DNA of 64,000 nt from Sarcophilus harrisii (GCF_902635505.1 NC_045426.1:673167087-673231086); one strand, 5' to 3'. Counted from the stretch's first letter, positions 47,176 to 59,919 are shown. Notes: a model not told the origin generated them from the letters alone. Program-made: numbers and translations.

Positions 47176-48290
47176 AGACCGATCCTCTTCCTCCCCCCCC
47201 CCCCCACCCCCCTCCCCGCCCTCAGCGGTCAGTGCCTACAGTGGCCGAGGGCCAAGGCGCGGCGTTCCTGGAGCACTCAGACACCGCTGCGGCCGGGCCG
47301 CCTCTGCTCTGTTCCAGGGCCAGACATTTCCTCTAGACAGGCCTAGAAAGTCCTTCCTAACTGCAGGTGCGAGGCTACGGGGTCAGAGGGGGCACAACGG
47401 CGGCCACAGATCCGGAGGAGCCCCAAGCCCAGACCCCCGGCCAGGCCTCGACTTCTCCCTACGTCCCCAGCCCGCTCTGACCCAAGGGAGGCCCCCGCGG
47501 AAGCGGATCATCTCTTCTGGTTCCTCAATTCCCCCGCCAGCGGAACTCGCTCCTCCCGCTTCTCCTTCTCCCTGTAGCCCTCCCAGGTACCTCGAGGGCC
47601 CCCGATTTCTTTCCTCCTCCCCCCCAGTTTGCTACAAAGTGGCTTGTCTCTCTGGCAGATGACAGCAGCCCATGCTATCTGCAGGCCGTGTGTCAGCCTG
47701 GGGCCTAAGCTAGGAACTGGGAGCCGGAGGACTAGCTCTTTACAACTTTTTATAAAGAAGTGATAGCCAAGAGCCTGTGAGACAACTTTGCAACCACAAA
47801 ACTCAATTAGAAGATTGTAGTTACAGTGTCCTATATCTCCAGTCTCTCAATCACTTAAGCGGTGGAAGCACAATCAGCCCCCTGCCCGTACCTTACAGAA
47901 AGCTCCAGGCATTGCCAACCTGACTGGGAGACATTGTTTTCAGTTCTGTCCACCTCTGGGGACTGTCCCCGTGGACACCCTTGCCTCTAATGCAGGCCCC
48001 TTGCTTTCTTCTGGATTTACAGTTCTTCAGCGCTCAAGTTGTGCAGAGCATAGAGTTCCTTCTTAGCTCCGGTATCCACGGGGTTTTCGTCATCACTAGC
48101 CCCAGAAGGCATACATGAAAGTCACATAGGGTGAGTGGACTCTGAGGTGCATCATTAGAAGGAAAGCCTCTATCAGTGGCATCCAAGATCCTTTAAAGAA
48201 CTTAATACCTAAAAATACAAATTAGCCTAGAAGCCTCTTCCATCTGCTTTCACTGTGACTAGCAGTATCCTAGAATGGGATGCTGTATCT
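47176..48290. other. Upstream flank of ZNF358, no gene seen
   Basis: The CpG island fades by about 47.6 kb. No exon, RNA gene or clear repeat is recognised. Confidence 0.5.
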
Positions 48291-48299
48291 TACAGTTTT

Positions 48300-48543
48300 T
48301 AAATGTTCAGAGCAGCGTTGGGCAATTCTTTGTGACCCCATCTGGGGTTTTATTGGCAAAGAAACTGGAGTTTTCTCTCATTCCCTTCCCCAGTTCATTT
48401 TACAACTAAGGAGACTGAGGCAAACAGGGTTAAGGGAGTTGCCTAACGTCACACACCTAATAAATGTCCGAATTCACATTTGAACTCAGGAAGATGAGTC
48501 TGCCCAATGTAGGCTAGCACTCTATCCACTGTGCTACATTGCT
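48300..48543 (+). repeat. CORE-SINE (MIR/THER1-like)
   Basis: A well-preserved copy: CTTTGTGACCCCATCTGGGG, CATTTTACAACTAAGGAGAC, GAACTCAGGAAGATGAGTCT, CACTCTATCCACTGTGCTAC. Confidence 0.8.
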
Positions 48544-48734
48544 GCTCTTTAGACATTCTACAAACAAGAAATTCATTACTGATGTTCTGAATGTGAACAA
48601 GGACCAGTAAACTGAGGAAACTAAGTAAACACACACACATAGCTAAATTTATATAGAATTTTAAGGTTTAGAAAATATTTTACATGTTAGTCATATGATA
48701 TAATCAAAGATTTGATGGAGTAAGAAAAAAATAA

Positions 48735-48960
48735 ATATTTGTTAAATTCCTACTATGTGCTAAGCATTTTTTGCAAATATTGATTCTCACAAGTTTGTAA
48801 GGAAGATGCTATTATTATGTCCATTTTACAGTTGAGAAAACTGAGGAAGACAGATGTTAAGTGACCTGTTCAGGAACCCACAGCTGGTAAGTATCTGTAA
48901 CTGGATTTGTACTCAGTTTTTTGTGACTCCAAGCCCAGCATTCAATCACTTTGGGGCAAT
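48735..48960 (+). repeat. MIR/THER1-like CORE-SINE
   Basis: TTCCTACTATGTGCTAAGCA, ATTATGTCCATTTTACAGTT, GAAAACTGAGGAAGACAGAT, GTGACTCCAAGCCCAGCATT in consensus order. Confidence 0.75.
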
Positions 48961-49294
48961 AATAAATACAATTTCATGGGAAATTGAGTCATCTTGCCTT
49001 GGTAGAGGAGGTGGGAAAGGGTTCATATTAAGACAAGGCAGAAGGACCACATTGAACAGTTACAGGTTGAGAACCAATCAGGAAGGAAGGAGGAAGTAGA
49101 GGCCTTCTGTGGAGAACTTAGGATCTTTCAAAATCAAGCCTGCATGAAGATAGACTTAGGGAAAAGATAGTGAAAAATATTTTGGATAATGTGATTGGAG
49201 ACATTGAAATGAAATGAAAGAAATGAAAGCCGCCTACATTATTCTGAATCTTCAAACCATATACTTGGAGAAGACTAGAAAAGGCCTTTTTCTT

Positions 49295-49500
49295 TTTCAT
49301 TCATGTCCTACTTTTTGAGACCCCATTTGGGGTTTTCTTGGCAAATATACTAAAATGGCCTCCCATTTCCTTCTCCAGCCCATTTTACAGATGTGGAAAC
49401 TGAGGCAGAATCTAGTAATTTGTCCATGGTCACACAGCGAGTGAATGTTTGAAGCTGTTTTTGAACTTAGGAAGATTCATCTTGATGATTCTAAACTTGG
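49295..49500 (+). repeat. CORE-SINE (MIR/THER1-like)
   Basis: GAGACCCCATTTGGGGTTTT, CCTTCTCCAGCCCATTTTAC, AGATGTGGAAACTGAGGCAG and GAACTTAGGAAGATTCATCT. Confidence 0.75.
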
Positions 49501-49560
49501 CCTTCTTCTACTATCTATGTGAGAAAAGAACCTAATTATTGAGAATATTGCACAGTACAA

Positions 49561-49660
49561 TGGAAGGGAAGGAAAGGAAGAGAGAGAGAGAGAGAGAAAA
49601 GAAGAGAGAGAGAGAGAAAGGAAGAGAGAGAGAGAGAGAGAGAAAAGAAAAGAGAGAAAA
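49561..49660. repeat. GA-rich simple repeat
   Basis: Interrupted (GA)n and GAAAAG tracts over about 100 bp. Confidence 0.9.
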
Positions 49661-49737
49661 GTAGGAAATTGGTAAATCTAAACAGAGAGAAAAGCATACT
49701 AATGAGTAGTTATTTCCTGATTAGGTTGTCTGTCACC

Positions 49738-49850
49738 ATGGACTGACTTGCTCTCTGGGTGATTGTGGGCAAGTCATTTAACCTATCTGGGTCTCAATTT
49801 CTTCATCTGTAGAGTGACAGTTGAACCAGATGAGTTCTCTTCTGCATAAA
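49738..49850 (+). repeat. MIR fragment
   Basis: GATTGTGGGCAAGTCATTTA, then AATTTCTTCATCTGTAGAGT and ACCAGATGAGTTCTCTTCTG. Confidence 0.65.
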
Positions 49851-50284
49851 GGTCAATAATCAATTAAAATAAAGGTCAAATAAAGTAAAATTAATGTCAA
49901 ATTAGAATAAATTTGAAAAGGCATATATGCATTATAACTTCAAACTGAAGTATAAAAACAAGCCCTTTTCTAAGAAATGGAAAATGGATGAAATCAAAGA
50001 TACTGATTTCATCATGGACATATATAAAAAAAAAAAAAAATTTAACCAATGTAAATCAGTCACTACAACAAGGAGGCTAAAGAGCTCAGAAACCAGAGTA
50101 CAAACTCAATAGCAAAATATTATAGGGATACAGGGTATGAGAAAGATTATGAAGCACTATTGTCTCACAAAACAGGGAAGTAGTAGAAGGGAAAACAGAT
50201 GTACTAAGTTTGGTAATGCATTTTTTAGTTTAGTGTAAAAAGAAGTATATTTCTTAGTATAGAAAGAAGTAGAAAGAAGTGTAG

Positions 50285-50638
50285 AAAGTAGTATATTTTT
50301 TAAACATTTTTTATTAAAAATTTTGAGTTCCAAATTCTATCCCTTCTCCCTCTCTTTCCTCCCTTCTCCCTGAGATGCTAACCAATCAAGATATAGATTT
50401 TACATATACAATTACACAAAACATTTCCATTTTAGGCATTTTGTACAAGAAGACAAAAAAAAGGTGAAAAACAGCATGCTTCAATCTGTAATCAGTCAAT
50501 ATCAGGCCTTTCTCTGAAAGCAGATAGTATGCATCGTGATTAGTCCTCTGGGATTGTCTTGGATCGTTGTATTGCTGAGAATATTTAAGTCATTCATACT
50601 TCTTCATCAAACAAATTGCTGATACTATGTACAACTTA
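50285..50638 (-). repeat. Older L1 3' UTR fragment
   Basis: Minus-strand L1 3' region (TTTTTTATTAAAAATTTTGA; CAGTCAATATCAGGCCTTTC) into which the L1 at 50639-51514 was inserted. Confidence 0.6.
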
Positions 50639-51514
50639 TTTTTTTTTTTTAATTTAATAGCCTTTTATTTACAGGTTATATGTATGGGTAACTTTACAGC
50701 ATTAACAATTGCCAAACCTCTTGTTCCAATTTTTCGCCTCTTACCCCCCCCACCCCCTCCCCCAGATGGCAGGATGACCAATAGATGTTAAATATATTAA
50801 AAATATTAAAATTAAATATATTAAAATATATTAACATCTACTGGTCATCCTGCCATCTAGGGGAGGGGGTGAGGGGGGTAAGAGGCGAAAAATTGGAACA
50901 AGAGGTTTGGCAATTGTTAATGCTGTAAAGTTACCCATGTATATATCCTGTAAATAAAAGGCTATTAAACAAAAAAATAAAAAAATATATAAAAATATAT
51001 TAAAATTAGATACACAATAAGCATACATGACCAAACCATTATTTTGCTGTACAAAAAGAATCAGACTCTGAAATATTGTACAGTTAGTTTGTGAAGGAAA
51101 TAAAAAATGCAGGTGGGCATAAATATAGGGATTGGGAATTCAATGTAATGGTTTTTAGTCATCACCCAGAGTTCTTTCTCTGGGTGTAGCTGGTTCAGTT
51201 CATTACTGCTCCATTGGAAATGATTTGGTTGATCTCATTGCTGAGGATGGCCAGGTCCATCAGAACTGGTCATCATATAGTATTGTTGTTGAAGTATATA
51301 ATGATCTCCTGGTCCTGCTCATTTCACTCAGCATCAGTTCGTGTAAGTCTTTCCAGGCCTTTCTGAAATCATCCTGTTGGGCTTTTCTTACAGAACAATA
51401 ATATTCCATAATATTCATATACCACAATTTATTCTACCATTCTCCAACTGATGGGCATCCACTCAGTTTCCAGTTTCTAGCCACTACAAAAAGGGCTGCC
51501 ACAAACATTTGTGC
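50639..51514 (-). repeat. L1 3' end with internal inverted L1 piece
   Basis: A minus-strand L1 3' end with flanking duplication ACTATGTACAACTT (50624-50637 and 51515-51528). It covers part of the ORF2 end (CACAAATGTTTGTGGC region on the minus strand) and the 3' UTR. A plus-strand L1 3' end of about 140 bp with its own A-rich tail sits within it at 50831-50990. Confidence 0.8.
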
Positions 51515-51599
51515 ACTATGTACAACTTTTAAAATATGGTGGTTTCATTGTCACCAATGATAAGATTGCCATGGAACTTTTATAAGATTTTTTATATTT

Positions 51600-52110
51600 C
51601 CCATATATTACCTTTCTAGTTTAATCTAGAAATATATTTGACAAAACAAAACTATCACTTGCAGATGATATGTTATATTTAGAAAATATTAGAGAATCAA
51701 CTAAGAAAACTATTTGAAATTATTTTTAGCAAAGTTGCAGGATACAAAATAAACTCATATAAATTATCAGCATTTCTATATATTACCAACAAAGTCCAGC
51801 ATCAAGAGATAGAGAGAAACCTACTTAAAATAACTATAAATAATATGAAATACTTGGAAGATTACTTGTCAAAACAAATACAAGAACTGTATGAACATAA
51901 CTATTAAATACTTCTAACACAAAGCAAGGTCTAAACAACTGGAAAAACATTAATTGCTCTTGCATAGGCAGAGCCAATACAATAAAAAAAGGACAATTCT
52001 ACTTAATCTACTTATTCACTCAATTTTTACAAATCTGAAAAAATTAAATAGGAATCACTGGGAATTTTAGAAGTTGAAGGATGCTACCTATCTTCTGACA
52101 AAGAAGGGAT
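51600..52110 (+). repeat. L1 ORF2 fragment with reverse-transcriptase motif
   Basis: Plus-strand reading gives LADDM (the RT active-site motif), then AGYKINSYKLSAFLYITNKV and IERNLLKITINNMKYLE, the L1 RT and thumb region. It is degenerate and both ends are missing. Confidence 0.8.
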
Positions 52111-53050
52111 AAAAGGAGACATACATTTTTGGACAAGGCTAATGTGAGAATTGATTTTACTTGTTTATGCATATTTTGAAGATGGTGTTTTTGTTTTTCA
52201 ATTGGGAAGCTATCACTAGGTTGTCAAAAAATTAAAAGTCATTGAAGCATTTTTTTTAAAAATGTTCAGAAGGATAGAAGAATAAACAGAGTTTTGAAAA
52301 TTGTATATTGAATTTATTATATACTTATAAAGCAAGCTATCCTAAAAAGAGATTTGCAGTTTGGTATAAATTGCTTTCTCTGTTCTAATTTGTAGGGGAA
52401 AATAATTCTTTTTTTTTTGTTAAATTTAGATTTTTTAAAAATTGTGTATAGGAACGTTGGTTTGTTTTAAGATTCAAGCCGGCACAATAGATTAAGATCT
52501 GTTATTTAAGAGAGAGCTAAGTCTGACTGAGTTCTTCCTTGGACACTTATTGGCTGACTCTGGGCAAGTCTTAACTCTTTAAATGATTTAACCCCTCTGT
52601 GTCTTTGACAATTCTTTAACACTACAAGTTGTAGTTACCAATATGTACAGAGAGTCCCCCCAAACCAGTGACATTACAAGTCTGGAATAGCAATAATAAA
52701 AAGAAAAAACCTCCACCTGATTCCCTATAGTACTTCAAAAAGAATTTAAAATGTCACAAAAGAAAATTAAGTCAAGAAACCAAATTAACAAGCATTTAAG
52801 TGCCTTACTATGGACCAAGTACTATGCTGAAAAAGTTAACTGAACACATCTAAATACATGTAGACAATGTGATTTTAAAAACAGTCAAGGGATCAATTCT
52901 CTTTTTAAAAACTTTTTATTCCTTTTGAAATTAAATACATAAAGACAAAAAGAGAACATTTCCAAATATACAGAACAACGAAAAAATTCAGCTCAAAACG
53001 ATTAATTTTCATTTCATACTGTTTTAAAAAAAAGTAAATAAGTACTATAC
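52111..53050. other. Intergenic AT-rich sequence
   Basis: A MIR-like stretch near 52500-52600 (CACTTATTGGCTGACTCTGG; CCTCTGTGTCTTTGAC). Nothing else is supported. Confidence 0.45.
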
Positions 53051-53054
53051 TTCA

Positions 53055-53410
53055 TTTTCTTTATTAAAATCTTTTTAGTTTTCAAAATACATAGATAGTT
53101 TTCAACATTTCAACATTCACCTTTGCAAATGTGTTCCAATTTTTTTCCCTCCCTTCCCACTGCTGCCCTCCCTTAGACAGAAAGTAATCTAATATAGATT
53201 AAACTATTTTTTATCATACCACATTTATCATGCTGCACAAGAAAAATCAGATCAAAAGAGAAAAAAACAAACAAAAAATTTTCACCCACAAAAGGTGAAA
53301 ATAACATGTTGTGATCCACCTTTAGTCTCCATAGCCCTTTCTCTGGATCAGATGGCTCTTTCCATCACAAGTCTTTTGGAATTGCCTTGAATCACTCATT
53401 TAATACATAA
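53055..53410 (-). repeat. L1 3' UTR fragment
   Basis: Minus-strand L1 3' UTR: CACCTTTGCAAATGTGTTCC, then CTGCACAAGAAAAATCAGAT and CTCTGGATCAGATGGCTCTT, matching parts of the copies near 58.5-59.0 kb. Confidence 0.75.
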
Positions 53411-54404
53411 TTTTCAAAGCTAACTTTCCTGTGCTTCCTTCTAAGTTTTCTTTTGTCCTCTCCTATGCACTTTTTTTTTTCTTCCTCTAGCCCCACCCTG
53501 CTCTAAAGAAGGCTACCATTAAATACAAATATTTATTTTTTATTATTACTATTATTTTTATTATTAAAGAGAAGATGCTTGATTACATGGAATATAAAAA
53601 TAAGAGCAATGGCTGAAAATCACAATGAGGCAAATTGGCATAAGGATTTATTGATTCTCTTTTGCTGAATAAGAATTTATTAAAAGTCTGCTGTATCCTA
53701 ATCATTATATTAGGTGCTAAGGTTTCAAACACTAAAATGGAGTAGTCTTACAATGAGTTTAAGTTTATTTTCTACTGAAGCAAAAGTAGTTAAGGGAGGG
53801 GGAGGATCCTGGGAAGATCGCAGAGTAGACTGGTAAATTTAAAATTCTCCAGATTTCCGCCACAAATAAAACAAAGAGCCTCCAAGCAAACATGGACTGG
53901 TGAAAAACCAAGAAGACTTGGGTCAAAACTGGGGACCTTCAGGTACAACCTTAGAAGATCTGAAGAAAGACAGGGGAGTAACCAATGTGAAGTGCAAATA
54001 CCTTTAGACCAGCTCCTCAGAAACACCCAGTGGGGAGCCCTGCGGGGACCTGGGTGTCACTGGAACCTTAGCAGGAACCACAGAACCTTTCAACTCCTGG
54101 ACTGTTTGTGGATTTGGAGTATGAGTTCAGGAAGGTTAAGGGAATTTTTGCTAAGTGGGAATGCTAGGCCTAGCTGAGCTTCAGCAACTGAGCCCTGGGT
54201 GAGAAGTAACTAGCATCCATGAGTGCAGAAGCAGTAGGGGTAAGGATGCTGGTGGCTGCAGGCACTTGCTGGAGGGTAGAGCTCTTGGTTTGGGAGTCCA
54301 GGTCAGAGGGAAGAACTCAAGTGAAGCTAGAGGCACCATTCCCCCCCTCACCCCACTATTAGAGGTGCTTGCACTAATAATACCTCTTTTTAAAAATGAA
54401 CTGG

Positions 54405-54545
54405 ATGGCAGCTAGGTGGCACAGTGGAAAAGAGCACCAGCCCTGAAAACAAGATAACTGAGTTCAAATCTAGCTTCAGACACTTAACACTTCCTAGCTA
54501 TGTGAGCCTGGGCAAGTCACTTTAACTCCAGTTGCCTCAGGGGAA
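54405..54545 (+). repeat. Marsupial tRNA-derived SINE inside HAL1
   Basis: ATGGCAGCTAGGTGGCACAG through TATGTGAGCCTGGGCAAGTC and a short A tail. It is flanked by AAAAATGAACTGG (54392-54404) and AAAAATGAATTGG (54546-54558). The HAL1 copy at 661-3266 has the empty site near 1210. Confidence 0.9.
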
Positions 54546-54888
54546 AAAAATGAATTGGCAAAGAAGAAAGAATCCCACCATAGAAATTTGCTATGGGAAC
54601 AGGGAAGACTATGGGAACAGGGAAGACTGGGGTTCATCTTCAGAGGAGGACACTGAAGTTTAAAAAAAAAAAAAAAAAAAAACTGTTTCTGTTCCGGAGT
54701 GACATGAAACAGCTTTCTACTCAAAGAAAATTTATAGAACTCAAAAAAGAATTAAAAAATCAAATGAGGAAAAACTAAAAACTAAAACTAAAAATAAACA
54801 CGATTTAAGAAAACAAGAGTATGAAAAAAAAAGTCAATCAACTAGAAAAGGAGATACAGAATCTCAAAGATGAAAATAACTCTTTGAA

Positions 54889-56815
54889 CTACAAAACACT
54901 TTCCATTCAAATAAAAGTTAGATCTAAACAATTGGAAAACTATTAAGTGCTCTTGGGTAGGTCAAGCAAATATAATAATGACAATACTACCTAAACTAAT
55001 CTATTTATTTAGTGCTATATCAATCAAACTCCCAAGAAACTTATTTTAATTACCTAGAAAAAATAACAAAATTCATCTGGAAGAGCAAAAAAGGTCAAGA
55101 ATTTTAAGGGAACTAATAAAAAAAATAAATGAAGGTGGTCTAGCTATACTTCATCTAAAACTATATTTTAAAGCAGTGGTCACCAAAACCATTTGGTATT
55201 GGCTAAGAAATAGACTAGTTGATCAGTGGAATAGTTTAGGTTCCCAAAACTAAATAGTCAATAGCTATAGCAATCTAGTGTTTGACAAACCCAAAGACCC
55301 CAACTTTTGGGATAAGAAGGCATTATTTGACAAAAACTGCTGGGAAAATTGGAAATTAGTATGACATAAACTAGGCATTGACCCACACTTAACACTGTAC
55401 ACCACGATAAGATCAAAATGAGTTCATGATCTAGGCATAAAGAATGAGATTATAAATTAGAAGAACATAGGATAGTTTACCTCTCAGACCTGTGGAGGAG
55501 GAAGGAATTTGTGGTCAAAGAACAACTAGAGATCATTATTGATCACAAAATAGAAAATTTTGATTATATCAAGTTAAAAAGGTTTTGTACAAACAAAATT
55601 AATGCAGACAAGATTAGAAGGGAAGCAATAAACTGGGAAAACATCTTTACAATTAAAGGTTCTGATAAAGGCCTCATTTCCAAAAATAGAATTGACTCAA
55701 ATTTATAAGAAATCAAGCCAATCTCCAATTGATAAATGGTCAAAGGATATGAACAGACAATTTTCAGATGATGAAATTGAAACTATTTCTACCTATATGA
55801 AAAGTTCCAAATCATTATTGATCAGAGAAATGCAAATTAAGACAACTCTGAGATACCACTACATACTTCTCAAATTGGCTAAAATGACAGGAAAAGATAA
55901 TGACAAATGTTGGACGGGATGTGGGGAAACTGGGACACTGATACATTGTTGGTGGAATTGTGAATGGATCCAACCATTCTGGAGTTCAATTTGGAACTAT
56001 ACTCAAAAAGTTGTCAAACTGTGCATACTCTTTGATCCAGCAGTGTTACTACTGGGCTTATATCCCAAAGAGATACTAAAGAAGGGAAAGGGACCTGTAT
56101 GTGCAAAAATGTTTGTGGCAGCCTTTTTGTAGTGGCTAGAAACTGGAAATTGAATGGATGCCCATCAGTTGGAGAAAGGATGAGTAAATTGTGGTATATG
56201 AATGTTATGGAATATTATTGTTCTGTAAGAAATGACCGGCAGGATGAATACAGAGAGGCTTGGAGAGACTTACATGAATTGATGCTAAGTGAAATGAGCA
56301 GAACCAGCAAATCATTATATACTTCAACAACAATACTATATGAGGATCAATTCTGATGGAAGTGGCTATTGTCAACAATGAGAGGATCCAGATCAGTTCC
56401 AATTGATCAGTAATGAACAGAACCAGCTATACCCAGCAAAAGAACACTAGGAAATGAGTGTGGACCACAACATAGCATTTACACTCTTTCTGTTATTGTT
56501 TGCTTGGATTTTTGTTTTTCTTCCCAGGTTATTTTGACCTTCTTTCTAAATCTGATTTTTCTTGTGTAGCAAGACAACTATATAAATATGTATACATATA
56601 TTGTATTTAACATATACTTTAATGTATTTTTTTTTACTTTTTTTTACTTTAATGTATTTAACATGCATGGGACTACCTGCCATATAGAGGAGGAGGTAGA
56701 GAGAAGGAGGAGGGGAAAAGTTGGAACAGAAGTTTTTGCAAGAGTCAATGTTGAAAAATTACCCATGCATATGTTTTGTCAATAAAAAGCTATAATAATA
56801 AAAAATAAAGAAAAA
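54889..56815 (+). repeat. 5'-truncated L1 inserted in HAL1
   Basis: A 1.93-kb L1 with the ORF2 C-terminal half (IENFDYIKLKRFCTNKINAD, SPIDKWSKDMNRQFSDDEIE, ETGTLIHCWWNCEWIQPFWS, LWYMNVMEYYCSVRNDRQDE), a 3' UTR and a terminal AATAAAAAGC plus A-rich tail. Flanking duplication GAAAATAACTCTTTGAA (54872-54888) and GAAAATGACTCTTTGAA (56816-56832). The reading frame is interrupted several times, so it is dead but fairly young. Confidence 0.9.
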
Positions 56816-58110
56816 GAAAATGACTCTTTGAAAATTAGAGGCAAAATTAGGACAAGGGAAAGTCAGTGAAGCTATGTGAGACCAAGAAATAACAAGACAG
56901 ATTATAAAGAATGAAAAAATAGAACAGAATGTGAAACATAAGAAAAACAAATCTGGAGAATAGATCAAGAAGAGAAAATACATGAATAATTGGACTGCTT
57001 AAAAGTTGAGACCAAAAGAAAAAAAAACACTCAACACAATAATGCAAGAAATAATCCAAGAAAATTGTCCTGCAGTGATAGAACATGAGGGGAAAGTAGA
57101 AATTAAAAAAAATCTATGATCACCACCTCAAAGAAATCCTTTGTAGAAAAACGCAGGAATATTATTGCCAAATTTCTTGTTACACAAATGAGGTATAGAG
57201 GAAAAATAGACACAGAGACATTAGAAGTGGGAGGAGATTCATAGTTCTGAAGACCTACTCACATCAGGAATCGATTCAACAGGCAACACTACATATACAC
57301 CATGAAGAGTATAGCATTCTCCAAAATGTTTGTTTTTTTCTCATAGGTTTTCAAAATATATGAAAAGAAATAAGGGGGGAGGAATGGGAAGATGGAGAAA
57401 CAAAGAACAGGGGAAGAAGACAAGGGAGGGATCCTTGGATGGAGGGAGATTAAGTAATAGCAAGGCAAATAAAAGAACAGAACTAAAGCAAAGAGTCAGT
57501 AGGCATTGGAAAGATATGTGTATGTGTAAGTAGGGAGAGAGGAGGGTGTGTGTGTATGTGTGTGTGTGTGTGTGTGTGTGTATCTACATTATATATACAA
57601 AAATTTATTCTTATCTATAACCTGCTTGGGGGTGGGGGGGGGATGAAAGGGGAAAAAATAAAAAGGATGCACAGCAGAGAACAAAAGAACAATTTACAAG
57701 GAAGTAACAAAAAAATGGACACATGAATATAATTTCATAGCTACTAGTATATTCTTTCTTGAACTGATAATTTGTTGTTATATATTTTGAATCTTCCCTG
57801 ATGTTCTGTGGGACATGGGACAAAAGTAGTTAAAGAATAAGTTAACATTATGTTTATGAACCTATGCATATAATGTATATATACATGCATGCATATACCT
57901 ATATATGGACACATAAACACATGGTAAAACAACATAATTTGGGGTGGGGTGAGAGCATTATCAACTCAAGATATCAAGAAAGGTCACCCAGAGGTAGGGC
58001 CACTTGCCTTGAGTCTTCAAGGGACTGAAGGATTCTAAAATGAGGATATGAGAAGTGAAAGGGTTCTGGACATGAGGAGAACCTGTGTGAAAGCACAGAT
58101 AACACAAATG

Positions 58111-58118
58111 TATGTATG

Positions 58119-58156
<38 letters not shown>

Positions 58157-58160
58157 TGTA
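58111..58160. repeat. TA/TATG simple repeat
   Basis: Alternating TATG and (TA)n tract of 50 bp. Confidence 0.9.
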
Positions 58161-58394
58161 AAACCCTACTATACATTTTCCTAATTATCCCTTCTTTCTC
58201 TAGAAAGGGAGAGCATTCTCCTTCATAGGTTCTTTGTAGTTGATTTGAATATTTACAGTACTCAAATACGTCACATATTGACAGAAACAAGTTAATATTA
58301 TCTGTTGTATTTTTATTGTTTTTTTTTAATTAAACATTTCCATTTAAATCTGGCTCTCTACTCTAGCAGCTCACAGGGCCTATATTATGATGAA

Positions 58395-59390
58395 CAATAT
58401 TTTCTTTTTTCAAAAAATTAAAGCTTTTTATTTTCAAAACATGCATGGATAATTTTACAACATTGACTCTTGCAAAATCTTTTGTTCCAAATTTTCCCCT
58501 ACTTCCCCCCACTCCCTCCCCTAGCTAGCAGGTACTTCAATATATGTTAAATATGTTAAAATATATGTTAAATCCAATATATGTATGCATATTTATACAG
58601 TTATCTTACTGCACAAGAAAAATCAGATCAAGAAGGAAGAAAAAAAACTAAGAAAACAAAATGCAAGCAAAACGGATAATTTTTCAACATTGATCTTCTG
58701 TTCAAAATGTTCCCCTCCTTCCCTCCACCCCCTCTTCTAGGTGACAAGCAATTCAATATATGTTATACATGTTAAAATTTTTATTAAATCCAATATATGT
58801 AAACATATTTATACAATAATCTTGCTGCACAAGAAAAATCAGATCCAAAAGGAAAGAAAATGAATAAGAAGACAAAATGCAAGTAAACAACAACAAAAAG
58901 AATAAGAATATTATGTTGCGATCCATACTCAGTTCCCAGTCTTCTTTCTGGGTGTAGATGGCTCTTTTCGTCACAAAACCATTGGAACTAGCCTCAATTA
59001 TCTCAGTGTTGGAAAGAGTTACATCCATCAGAATTGATCATCATATAATCTTGCTGTTGCTGTCTACAATGATCTCCTGGTTCTCCTTATTTCACTTTGC
59101 ATCAGCTCCTGTAAGTCTCTCCAGGCTTCTCTAAAAATCATCCTGCTGATTGTTTCTTATAGAACAATAATATTCCATAACACTCATATACCATAACTTA
59201 TTCAGTCATTCTCCAACTGATGGACATCCATTCAGTTTCCAGTTTCTAGCCACTGCAAACAGATCTGCCACAAACATTTTGGCACATGTGGGTCCCTTTC
59301 CCTCCTTTAAGATCTCTTTGGGATATAAGCCCAATAGGAACACTGCTGGATCAAAGGGTATGTATGCACAGTTTGATAATTTTCTGAGCC
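58395..59390 (-). repeat. L1 3' end with duplicated 3' UTR segment
   Basis: Minus-strand L1 with the ORF2 end (CTCCAACTGATGGACATCCA; GGATATAAGCCCAATAGGAA). The 3' UTR segment with CTGCACAAGAAAAATCAGAT occurs twice, about 215 bp apart. Confidence 0.8.
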
Positions 59391-59840
59391 TAGGATGAAC
59401 AGTATTTCCTTAGTTCTATCCAGTTCCCTCTTCATTATTTTAACCAGCTCATCGTTTTTAATAGTAGTATTCTATCACAATTATATGCCACAACTTGGTT
59501 AGCCATTTCCCAATTGACAGGCATCCCTTCAAATTCCAGTTCTTTGTCACCACAAAGAGAGCAACTATGAATATTTTAAAACATGTGGCTTCTTTTCTTT
59601 TTTCCCTAATCATCTTGGGAAGTGAACTAAATAGTGGTATTGCTGAGTCAGAGAAAAAACATATTTTTCTAACTATTCATAATTCCAGATTGCTCTCCAA
59701 AATGGTTGGATCAGTTCATGGTTCCACCAACAGTGAATTAGTGTCCCAGTTTTTCCACATCCTTTCCAATATGTTCCTTTTCCCTTCTATTATTTTAGCC
59801 AATCTGATAGGTGAAAGACGATTATCTTTGGTATGAAGGA
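59391..59840 (-). repeat. Older L1 ORF2 fragment
   Basis: Minus-strand L1 text more diverged than its neighbour: CAATTGACAGGCATCCCTTC, CAAAATGGTTGGATCAGTTC, CCAATCTGATAGGTGAAAGA. It probably predates the element at 58395-59390. Confidence 0.7.
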
Positions 59841-59919
59841 AAGGCCAAAAAATTTTATGCAGATTTTCCAGATTACTAGGTGTTGTTTCCCTAAAACCCA
59901 CAATCTGGAAGGGATAACC

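Larger units (their letters stand above)
53794..57820 (+). repeat. HAL1-like LINE interrupted by L1 and a SINE
   Basis: Second copy of the family seen at 661-3266: start GGGAGGGGGAGGATCCTGGG, ORF1 region, and the same 3' end. The flanking duplication is CAAAAGTAGTTAA (53781-53793 and 57821-57833). Without the insertions it is about 1.9-2.1 kb. A TG repeat is at 57546-57581. Host ORF1 sequence is broken many times. Confidence 0.8.
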
